A stretch of DNA of 5,221 bases from an uncultured Eubacteriales bacterium (GTDB lineage Bacteria; Bacillota; Clostridia; Oscillospirales; CAG-272), in NCBI GenBank assembly GCA_949286815.1, contig CASEEB010000041.1, forward strand, positions 1-5,221, written 5' to 3'. The notes beneath the pieces are model-generated. The model was not told the origin of the DNA. It was given only the letters and a program-made list of their open reading frames with translations, and made no database searches. Both the position numbers and the translations under genes were made by a program. Positions within the stretch are counted from its first letter, which is position 1; every line of letters starts with the position of its first letter. Positions 1 to 4,806 of the stretch are shown piece by piece.

Positions 1-50
1 ATCAGAAAATAAACCGTAAATTTTATAAAGAACGTATTTTGAGTTTTCAT
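1..50 (-). CDS. Possible start of a divergent gene, truncated by window edge
   Basis: An ATG at 50-48 on the minus strand opens a frame that stays open to the window edge, giving MKTQNTFFIKFTVYFL. A purine-rich AAAAGGAT lies just upstream of the ATG (about 5 nt spacing) and could be its ribosome binding site. The fragment has a Lys near the start followed by a hydrophobic, Phe-rich run, as in a signal peptide or first membrane helix, but 16 residues are too few to assign a family. A plausible divergent promoter lies at 133-160. The AT-rich composition means the frame could be open by chance, so this is tentative. Confidence 0.33.
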   Translation of the reverse strand, partial: MKTQNTFFIKFTVYFL

Positions 51-132
51 ATTTATCCTTTTGTAAATTTTAAGTGATATATTTTATTCCTGAAATTTTA
101 GGTTTATGCGGGATTAAAAAATACAACCGAAA

Positions 133-160
133 ATAATATCACTTTAGTGCAAAAAATCAA
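133..160 (-). promoter_or_regulatory. Candidate divergent sigma-A promoter
   Basis: Read on the minus strand: TTGATT (160-155), a 16-bp spacer, then TATTAT (138-133), preceded by TG as in an extended -10 box. It would drive the partial gene at 1-50 with a leader of about 75 nt. Its -35 box directly abuts the guaB -35 box at 161. The region is AT-rich, so chance matches are possible. Confidence 0.4.
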
Positions 161-189
161 TTGACTTTTTCGGCAAAAATTGATATAAT
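161..189 (+). promoter_or_regulatory. guaB sigma-A promoter
   Basis: TTGACT (161-166), a 17-bp spacer, and a perfect TATAAT (184-189) preceded by TG at 181-182, forming an extended -10. An A-rich run lies directly upstream (151-156). Transcription should start near 195-197, leaving a leader of only about 27 nt before guaB. That is too short for a purine riboswitch. Confidence 0.88.
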
Positions 190-206
190 AAACTAATAGT
201 TAGTTT
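190..206 (+). promoter_or_regulatory. Palindrome at the guaB transcription start, candidate operator
   Basis: AAACTAATAGTTAGTTT is a perfect 7-bp inverted repeat (AAACTAA / TTAGTTT) with a 3-base centre. It begins right after the -10 box and spans the expected start site. A dimeric repressor bound here would block RNA polymerase. The sequence shows the symmetry; the operator role and the regulator are inferred and unknown. Confidence 0.45.
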
Positions 207-223
207 GTATCGGAGGTTAAAAT

Positions 224-1690
224 ATGGCTTACAGAGATAAATTTGTCAAAGAAGGGCTTACGTTTGACGATGTGCTGCTCATTCCCGCCAAAAGTGATAT
301 TCTTCCCGCGGATATTGATCTGACAACCCGGCTTACAAATAAGATTAAGCTGAATATTCCTCTCATGAGTGCCGCTATGGACACGGTGACCGAGTCGGAG
401 CTCGCCATAGCGATAGCGCGTGAGGGCGGAGCGGGAACCATACATAAGAATATGTCTATCGAGAAGCAGGCGGATCATGTTGACAGGGTAAAGAGAAGTG
501 AGAACGGGGTTATAACGAATCCTATTTTTCTCGGCAAGGACAATCTTGTGAGCGAAGCCGAAGCACTTATGCACAAGTTCAAGATTTCGGGTGTTCCGAT
601 TTGCGATGAGACCGGAAAGCTTATCGGAATTATTACCAACCGTGATATGAAATTTTTACTCAGCCATGATATGCCTATTGAAGAAGTGATGACAAAGGAA
701 AATCTCGTAACGGCTCCGGAGGGGACAACCCTTGAGCAGGCTAAAGAGATATTGTGCAGACATAAAATAGAAAAGCTGCCTATTGTCAATGAAAAGAACG
801 AACTGAGAGGGCTTATCACGATAAAGGATATCGAAAAAGTCCTCAAGTATCCCAATTCGGCGAAAGACGAAAAGGGAAGACTTATCTGCGGCGCCGCGAT
901 AGGCGCGACAAGTGACGTATTGGACCGTGCGGGAGCGCTGCTTGACGCGGGAGCGGATTATCTGGTGCTTGATTCGGCGCACGGACACTCCGAAAACATA
1001 CTGAAAAGCGTTGCTAAAGTTAAGGAAAAGTACCCCGACTGTCAGCTTATCGCCGGCAATGTCGCTACGGGAGAGGCTACCGAGGATTTGATTCGCGCCG
1101 GTGCGGACGCGGTCAAGGTCGGAATAGGTCCGGGGTCCATTTGCACTACGCGCATAGTCGCGGGTATCGGCGTGCCTCAGATTACGGCGATTTGCGATGC
1201 CGCTGAGGTCGCTGACAAGTATAATATTCCGATTATAGCGGACGGAGGAATCAAATACAGCGGCGATATCACAAAAGCTATCGCGGCGGGCGCTTCGGTC
1301 ATTATGATAGGTTCACTCTTTGCGGGATGTAAGGAAAGTCCCGGAGAAGAGGAACTTTATCAGGGAAGAAGCTTTAAAGTGTACCGCGGCATGGGCTCTA
1401 TATCCGCTATGGAGAAAGGCTCCAAGGACAGATATTTCCAGGAAAACAACAAAAAGCTTGTGCCTGAGGGCGTTGAGGGACGTGTTCCGTATAAGGGCAT
1501 GCTTGCGGATACCGTTTATCAGCTGATGGGCGGCTTGCGTTCCGGAATGGGATATTGCGGCGCTCATAATGTCGATGTGCTCCGTATAAACGGAAAGTTT
1601 GTTAAGATTACCGGCGCGGGCCTGCGCGAGTCTCATCCTCACGATATCAATATAACAAAAGAGGCTCCCAACTATTCCACTCAGGGTTGA
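224..1690 (+). CDS. guaB: Inosine-5'-monophosphate dehydrogenase
   Basis: Cytoplasmic enzyme that oxidises IMP to XMP with NAD+, the first committed step toward GMP; active as a tetramer in this family. The 488-aa length is normal. The (beta/alpha)8 barrel is interrupted by a Bateman module of two CBS domains at about residues 93-210, a nucleotide-sensing region. Visible active-site elements: the loop GPGSICTTR with catalytic Cys307, the phosphate/IMP-binding stretch ADGGIKYSGD (339-348), YRGMGS (387-392), and the flap Arg403-Tyr404 in KDRYFQ, which matches the base-acting Arg-Tyr dyad of E. coli IMPDH by its 96-residue distance from the Cys. The start ATG has GGAGG 7 nt upstream. It has its own promoter and terminator, so appears monocistronic. 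Nothing essential is missing. Confidence 0.98.
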   Translation: MAYRDKFVKEGLTFDDVLLIPAKSDILPADIDLTTRLTNKIKLNIPLMSAAMDTVTESELAIAIAREGGAGTIHKNMSIEKQADHVDRVKRSENGVITNPIFLGKDNLVSEAEALMHKFKISGVPICDETGKLIGIITNRDMKFLLSHDMPIEEVMTKENLVTAPEGTTLEQAKEILCRHKIEKLPIVNEKNELRGLITIKDIEKVLKYPNSAKDEKGRLICGAAIGATSDVLDRAGALLDAGADYLVLDSAHGHSENILKSVAKVKEKYPDCQLIAGNVATGEATEDLIRAGADAVKVGIGPGSICTTRIVAGIGVPQITAICDAAEVADKYNIPIIADGGIKYSGDITKAIAAGASVIMIGSLFAGCKESPGEEELYQGRSFKVYRGMGSISAMEKGSKDRYFQENNKKLVPEGVEGRVPYKGMLADTVYQLMGGLRSGMGYCGAHNVDVLRINGKFVKITGAGLRESHPHDINITKEAPNYSTQG

Positions 1691-1770
1691 GCGCGGGATT
1701 TTTACCGCCGGTATGCGGTCGTATTTGATTGCACTGATAAAAACAACTGTTTGACAAAAATATAGCTTTT

Positions 1771-1809
1771 AAAAAGCGCGGATGTAAAAACTTACATTTG
1801 CGCTTTTTT
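1771..1809 (+). terminator. Intrinsic terminator of guaB
   Basis: A long stem pairs 1771-1787 with 1792-1808 around the loop AAAC. It contains a GCGC/GCGC block, two G-U pairs and an ATGTAA/TTACAT apex, and ends in a run of six T (1804-1809). It lies 80 bases after the guaB stop. The matching A run on the 5' side means it may also work on the other strand. Confidence 0.85.
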
Positions 1810-1876
1810 GACTGTTTTTATATTATCGGAAATTTATAAGGGGAGCAATTTATATCGCGCTCTATGATAGAATAGT

Positions 1877-1907
1877 GCAAACTCTGCGCTGCGTAGAGTA
1901 TATTTGC
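1877..1907. other. Imperfect hairpin in intergenic DNA
   Basis: ACTCTGCG (1881-1888) pairs with CGTAGAGT (1892-1899) around a 3-nt loop with one G-U pair. GCAA (1877-1880) can also pair with TTGC (1904-1907) across a 4-nt bulge. No T tract follows on either strand, so it does not look like a terminator. Function unknown; it lies upstream of the mapped promoter and so may act only as DNA. Confidence 0.35.
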
Positions 1908-1942
1908 TAAAATTACAAAAAAAACATAAGATTGTAATTTTA
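1908..1942. promoter_or_regulatory. 11-bp inverted repeat upstream of the promoter, candidate operator
   Basis: TAAAATTACAA (1908-1918) and TTGTAATTTTA (1932-1942) are perfect reverse complements separated by 13 bases. The right arm ends 8 bp before the -35 box at 1951. The symmetry and position fit a site for a dimeric DNA-binding protein; the helix-turn-helix of the downstream gene product is an obvious candidate, though that link is inference. The arms are AT-rich, so it is not a good terminator. Confidence 0.45.
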
Positions 1943-1950
1943 TAAGTAGG

Positions 1951-1979
1951 TAGACAAAATCCAAAAAATATGGTATAAT
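1951..1979 (+). promoter_or_regulatory. Promoter of the HTH-citrate synthase gene
   Basis: TAGACA (1951-1956, one mismatch from TTGACA), a 17-bp spacer, and a perfect TATAAT (1974-1979) with TG at 1971-1972 making an extended -10. Transcription should start at about 1985-1987, giving a leader of roughly 220 nt before the ATG at 2208. Confidence 0.82.
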
Positions 1980-2014
1980 GTATACAGCGTATAGAAATCA
2001 GTAAAATGTCATTT
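1980..2014 (+). repeat. 35-bp direct repeat, copy 1
   Basis: First of two copies whose 21-bp core (1994-2014, from GAAATCAG to TGTCATTT) is identical to the second copy at 2099-2119. The preceding 14 bases match at 10 of 14 positions, for 31 of 35 overall. The copies are exactly 105 bp apart. It overlaps the predicted transcription start. Confidence 0.85.
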
Positions 2015-2018
2015 GCCG

Positions 2019-2036
2019 GCTGTATTTGCATACAGC
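2019..2036 (+). other. Leader hairpin 1
   Basis: GCTGTAT (2019-2025) and ATACAGC (2030-2036) form a perfect 7-bp stem with loop TTGC, directly after the first direct repeat. The segment GCATAC (2028-2033) could instead pair with GTATGC (2085-2090), so two exclusive folds are possible. Confidence 0.5.
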
Positions 2037-2051
2037 TTACGCTGTGCGCCG

Positions 2052-2073
2052 CGGTTTTGCGGACGCAAAACTG
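2052..2073 (+). other. Leader hairpin 2
   Basis: GTTTTGC (2054-2060) pairs with GCAAAAC (2065-2071) around loop GGAC, extended by one G-U and one C-G pair on the outside. No T tract follows closely enough to make a standard terminator, although GGATTTTTG comes 6 nt after the stem. Confidence 0.5.
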
Positions 2074-2084
2074 TCCGGATTTTT

Positions 2085-2119
2085 GTATGCGGTGTATTGA
2101 AATCAGTAAAATGTCATTT
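2085..2119 (+). repeat. 35-bp direct repeat, copy 2
   Basis: Second copy of the repeat at 1980-2014, with four mismatches, all in its first 14 bases. After both copies the words GCTTAC and CCGCGGTTTTG recur (2034-2039 and 2049-2059; 2124-2129 and 2129-2139), so the similarity continues with gaps. This suggests a duplicated unit of about 105 bp, or two insertions of one small element. Confidence 0.85.
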
Positions 2120-2129
2120 ACTCGCTTAC

Positions 2130-2148
2130 CGCGGTTTTGTAAACCGCG
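2130..2148 (+). other. Leader hairpin 3
   Basis: CGCGGTTT (2130-2137) and AAACCGCG (2141-2148) form a perfect, GC-rich 8-bp stem with loop TGT. It follows the second direct repeat and ends about 45 nt before the ribosome binding site. No T tract follows. Confidence 0.55.
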
Positions 2149-2207
2149 TGAGGCAATGCTTCTGTTTTCCCCGCAAAATAATTGAACGTGAAGGAGGATT
2201 TGAGAGA

Positions 2208-3821
2208 ATGGACGCGAAGAAAACCGGAAAACTGATAAGTGTATTGAGAAAAGAAAAAGGCATGACCCAGGGAGAACTTGCCCATGAGCTTTTTGTAAGC
2301 GATAAAACGGTAAGTAAGTGGGAGTCGGGCGGTGGTTATCCCGAAATCGCGACATTGCTCCAGCTCTCGGAAATTCTGCGTGTGTCGGTGGATTTTCTTT
2401 TGAATTGCAATGAGATCAATGAGAACAATATCGCTATCGCGCATGAGATGTATGAGCTCAAAGGGTATACCTCAGGCGACCACATATCTGACGAAAAGGC
2501 GCTTACCGAATCCTTCGTTCAGACCGGAAAAATAGAAGAACGTCTCTATGTGGAATACGATGTCAAAAAGGGACTGCGCGATATTAACGGAAACGGAGTC
2601 AGAGCCGGGCTTACGGACATATCCAAAGTTGTCGGTAAAAAGGATGTCAACGGCGAAAAAAAGCCCTGCGAAGGAGAGCTTTACTACAGAGGCTACAGTA
2701 TTCAGGACCTTGTCAACGGTCATGACCACAGCAATAATTTCGGGTTTGAAGAGGTCACATATCTTCTGCTTACGGGAAAGTTGCCGAACAGCCGGGAGTT
2801 AGAGGACTTTTGCGATATACTTTCGCAGAAAAGAGTTCTGCCGCTCAATTTTATCAAAGATGTCATCATGAAAGCACCGAGCGCTGATATAATGACCTCG
2901 ATGTCAAAAAGCATACTTGCGCTTGCAAGCTATGACAGCAAGGCAAACGATACATCTCTTGAAAATGTCATGAGGCAATCGCTCAAGCTGATAGCCGTTA
3001 TGCCGGTTCTGGCGGTCAGCGCATATCAGTCTTATGAGTATTACAGAAATAACAAAAGCCTTACGCTTCATCATCCGCGCCCGGATTATTCAACCGCCGA
3101 AAATATTCTGCATATGCTGCGCCCCGACAAAAGGTTTACACAGACCGAGGCGCGTGTGCTCGACGCGGTTTTGATGCTCCACGCGGAACACGGCGGCGGA
3201 AATAACAGTACGTTTACGACGCATGTGGTTACAAGCTCAGGCGCGGATACCTACGCCGCGATTACGGCGGCTATGTGTTCGCTTAAAGGACCCAAACACG
3301 GCGGAGCGAATCTGCGTGTAGTCGAAATGTTCAAGGATATCAAAAAGAATGTTTCGGACACTCAGAACAAAAACGAGCTTGAAGCTTACATAAATAAAAT
3401 ACTGAACAAAGAAGCGTTTGACAGAAGCGGACTTGTATACGGCATCGGTCACGCTGTATATTCGCTGTCCGACCCGAGAGCCGAAATAATGAGGGAATAC
3501 GCAAGACAGCTGTCGACAGAGAAGGGGCTTGACAGCGAGTTTGAACTTTACAGCAATGTGGAAGAAATCGCTGTAAGGTGCATTATGGAAAAAAGAAGGA
3601 TATATAAGGGCGTCAGCGTCAATGTGGACTTTTACAGCGGGCTGGCTTACAGTATGCTTGGCATACCTGAAGAAATTTATACTCCGCTTTTTGCCATTGC
3701 GAGAATTTCGGGCTGGAGCGCGCACAGACTTGAGGAACTTCTCAACGCGGGCAAAATAATCAGACCCGAATATAAGAGCGTTATGGTTGAAAAGGAATAT
3801 AAGTCCATAGACCTGAGATGA
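2208..3821 (+). CDS. Citrate synthase with N-terminal XRE-type HTH domain
   Basis: A 537-aa fusion. Residues 8-66 form an XRE/Cro helix-turn-helix: TQGELAHEL is the first helix of the motif and SDKTVSKWESG the recognition helix. A linker (about 67-110) leads into a citrate synthase domain (about 111-537), starting at YDVKKGLRDINGNG. Catalytic residues are present: His364 (GPKHGGAN), His415 (GIGHAVYSLSDPRA) and Asp474 (NVDFYSG), matching E. coli GltA His264/His305/Asp362. Substrate-binding His328, Arg424, Arg499 and Arg519 also fit. It should condense acetyl-CoA with oxaloacetate to citrate in the cytoplasm; 2-methylcitrate synthase activity cannot be excluded. Start chosen at the ATG with AAGGAGGA 9 nt upstream; an upstream TTG (2013) lacks such a site. 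Monocistronic, with promoter, long structured leader and terminator. No aconitase or isocitrate dehydrogenase gene is adjacent. Autoregulation through the HTH is inferred. Confidence 0.95.
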   Translation: MDAKKTGKLISVLRKEKGMTQGELAHELFVSDKTVSKWESGGGYPEIATLLQLSEILRVSVDFLLNCNEINENNIAIAHEMYELKGYTSGDHISDEKALTESFVQTGKIEERLYVEYDVKKGLRDINGNGVRAGLTDISKVVGKKDVNGEKKPCEGELYYRGYSIQDLVNGHDHSNNFGFEEVTYLLLTGKLPNSRELEDFCDILSQKRVLPLNFIKDVIMKAPSADIMTSMSKSILALASYDSKANDTSLENVMRQSLKLIAVMPVLAVSAYQSYEYYRNNKSLTLHHPRPDYSTAENILHMLRPDKRFTQTEARVLDAVLMLHAEHGGGNNSTFTTHVVTSSGADTYAAITAAMCSLKGPKHGGANLRVVEMFKDIKKNVSDTQNKNELEAYINKILNKEAFDRSGLVYGIGHAVYSLSDPRAEIMREYARQLSTEKGLDSEFELYSNVEEIAVRCIMEKRRIYKGVSVNVDFYSGLAYSMLGIPEEIYTPLFAIARISGWSAHRLEELLNAGKIIRPEYKSVMVEKEYKSIDLR

Positions 3822-3830
3822 TTAGAAATA

Positions 3831-3874
3831 AAAAAACGGCTGACTCAAATTTAAGTTGAGTCAGTCGCCTTTTT
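3831..3874 (+). terminator. Bidirectional intrinsic terminator between convergent units
   Basis: CGGCTGACTCAA (3837-3848) pairs with TTGAGTCAGTCG (3856-3867), 12 bp with one G-U, around a 7-nt loop. On the plus strand CC then TTTTT follow (3870-3874), ending the citrate synthase transcript. On the minus strand the stem is followed by a run of T from the complement of 3830-3836, so it can also end the rpsF-ssb-rpsR transcript. Confidence 0.9.
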
Positions 3875-4014
3875 ATAATATAGCGCATATGTCCCGCCTC
3901 TTTGGCGGTTTTCATGCACGACATTCAGCGTCGGTTGAATCTCCCACTGAAACACGGCGTTGCAAGCGTTTGTTTGCTCATTACTTGTTCCGCTTTTAGT
4001 ATCTTTAGACCGCT
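3875..4014. other. Gene-free spacer with small hairpins
   Basis: The spacer between the shared terminator and rpsR. CCGCC (3894-3898) / GGCGG (3904-3908) is a 5-bp hairpin followed by TTTT and might be a weak second plus-strand terminator. ATTCA (3923-3927) / TGAAT (3936-3940) is another small inverted repeat. A 36-codon plus-strand frame (3889-3999) begins with ATG but has no ribosome binding site and no recognisable product, so it is not called. It may be the 3' untranslated part of the ribosomal operon mRNA. Confidence 0.5.
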
Positions 4015-4266
4015 TTAGTCGGTCACGTAAGGAAGCAGAGCTACCTGACGAGCGCGCTTGATAGCGGTGTTGAGCTCACGCTGGTGCAGAGCACAGGTTC
4101 CGGAAATTCTTCTGGGAAGGATTTTGCCGCGCTCGCTGATAAATTTTTTCAGCTTGGCGGAATCCTTGTAATCTATATAAGATACTTTATCTGCGCAAAA
4201 GATGCAGACCTTTTTTCTCTTGCGGACAACAGGACGCGCCGCACGAGTATTTTCAGTCTTATCCAT
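4015..4266 (-). CDS. rpsR: 30S ribosomal protein S18 (zinc-binding C+ form)
   Basis: S18 sits on the platform of the 30S subunit next to S6, its direct partner, encoded two genes upstream. The 83-aa length is normal. The family core is clear: IDYKDSAKLKKFISERGK, ILPRRISGT, and AIKRARQVALLPYV at the C-terminus. Cys21-x2-Cys24 and Cys58-x2-His61 form a likely zinc-binding set, as in the C+ class of S18; many other bacteria, including B. subtilis, lack these residues. The start ATG has AGGAGG about 8 nt upstream and follows ssb by 45 bp. It is the last gene of the operon; transcription probably runs on to the terminator near 3831-3867. Confidence 0.98.
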   Translation of the reverse strand: MDKTENTRAARPVVRKRKKVCIFCADKVSYIDYKDSAKLKKFISERGKILPRRISGTCALHQRELNTAIKRARQVALLPYVTD

Positions 4267-4311
4267 CGTATTATCCTCCTTTGTTATGTTAAAATCTTCG
4301 TGACGACAGAC

Positions 4312-4764
4312 TCAGAACGGGAGATCGTCGTCTGTTTTTATTTCCTCAAATTTAGGAGCCGAGCCTGACGGAGAGGAAAATGAGGGTGTCGGAGTAGAAC
4401 CGAAAGAGTCCGATGCCGCGGGGGAATCGGATCTGCTGTCAACAAACATTACCTCATCCGCGACAATGTCGGTTCTGTAATGCTTTTGTCCTTCCTGATC
4501 CACCCAGTTTCTGTTTTGTATAGATCCGGTAATGCAGATTGATGAGCCCTTTCTGAAATAACGGGAAACAAACTCCGCGGTTGCTCTCCACGCCGTTACG
4601 TTGAAGAAATCGGATTCGTTTTGCTGCGCCGAATCCTTTGAGTACCTGCGGTTAACCGCAATGGTAAACGACACGACCGCTATCCCGCTTTGTGTTTGCT
4701 TCAGCTCAGGGTCGGCGGTAAGCCTGCCGCCGAGTATTACTTTATTTAAATTAAAGTTTGCCAT
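4312..4764 (-). CDS. ssb: Single-stranded DNA-binding protein
   Basis: Coats single-stranded DNA in replication, recombination and repair, and recruits partner proteins. The 150 residues comprise an OB fold at about 1-108 (MANFNLNKVILGGRLTADPE; FNVTAWRATAEFV with Trp59; NRNW with Trp87), a Ser/Pro/Gly-rich flexible linker (about 109-138), and the acidic tip DDDLPF that binds partners such as repair and replication enzymes. The complete tip marks a functional housekeeping SSB rather than a truncated paralogue. GGAGGG lies 6 nt upstream of the ATG. It sits between rpsF (27 bp upstream) and rpsR (45 bp downstream), the standard order in Firmicutes, so it is cotranscribed with them. Confidence 0.98.
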   Translation of the reverse strand: MANFNLNKVILGGRLTADPELKQTQSGIAVVSFTIAVNRRYSKDSAQQNESDFFNVTAWRATAEFVSRYFRKGSSICITGSIQNRNWVDQEGQKHYRTDIVADEVMFVDSRSDSPAASDSFGSTPTPSFSSPSGSAPKFEEIKTDDDLPF

Positions 4765-4780
4765 GCTTTACCCTCCGAGA

Positions 4781-4806
4781 TCCGACCGAAATCATTCGGG
4801 ATCGGA
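4781..4806 (-). other. Hairpin across the rpsF stop codon and rpsF-ssb junction
   Basis: CCGAA (4786-4790) pairs with TTCGG (4795-4799) around a 4-nt loop, and TCCGA (4781-4785) pairs with TCGGA (4802-4806) across a 2-nt bulge. The structure includes the rpsF TGA (4794-4792) and ends 4 nt before the ssb ribosome binding site. No T tract follows, so it is not a terminator. It might affect ssb translation or mRNA stability. Confidence 0.4.

Larger units (their letters stand above)
1691..2207. other. 517-base intergenic region, gene-free
   Basis: No convincing coding sequence is seen. In order it holds a weak hairpin after guaB (ACCGC 1704-1708 / GCGGT 1715-1719, without a T tract), the guaB terminator, a hairpin at 1877-1907, an 11-bp inverted repeat (1908-1942), the promoter of the downstream gene (1951-1979), and a leader of about 220 nt with two 35-bp direct repeats and several hairpins. 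The frame of the downstream gene stays open upstream to a TTG at 2013, but there is no ribosome binding site there and the codons run through the repeats, so it is treated as untranslated leader. Confidence 0.75.

Noticed and set aside
195..223. Purine riboswitch in the guaB leader
   Set aside because: The leader is only about 27 nt, far too short for any known purine-sensing aptamer.
1751..1779. TTGACA at 1751-1756 as a promoter -35 box
   Set aside because: No -10 box at 16-18 bp (the position falls in AAGCGC of the guaB terminator stem).
2013..2207. Upstream in-frame extension of the HTH-citrate synthase from a TTG at 2013 (65 extra residues)
   Set aside because: No ribosome binding site before the TTG, the residues look unlike any HTH N-terminus, the stretch runs through repeats and hairpins, and a strong AAGGAGGA sits before the ATG at 2208.
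1834..2355. Minus-strand 173-codon frame covering the repeats, with a repeated NDILLISI peptide
   Set aside because: It overlaps the HTH coding sequence antisense, its peptide repeat simply reflects the DNA direct repeat, and composition is not protein-like.
3931..3956. CRISPR-like repeat ending in GAAAC
   Set aside because: Only one copy is present and no regularly spaced repeats are seen.
3889..3999. Small 36-codon plus-strand ORF
   Set aside because: No ribosome binding site, lies just after a terminator, and no recognisable motif; retained only as part of an unexplained spacer.
4008..4024. GACCG/CGGTC hairpin over the rpsR stop codon as a terminator
   Set aside because: The 5-bp stem is not followed by a T run on the minus strand; the stronger stem at 3837-3867 fits better.
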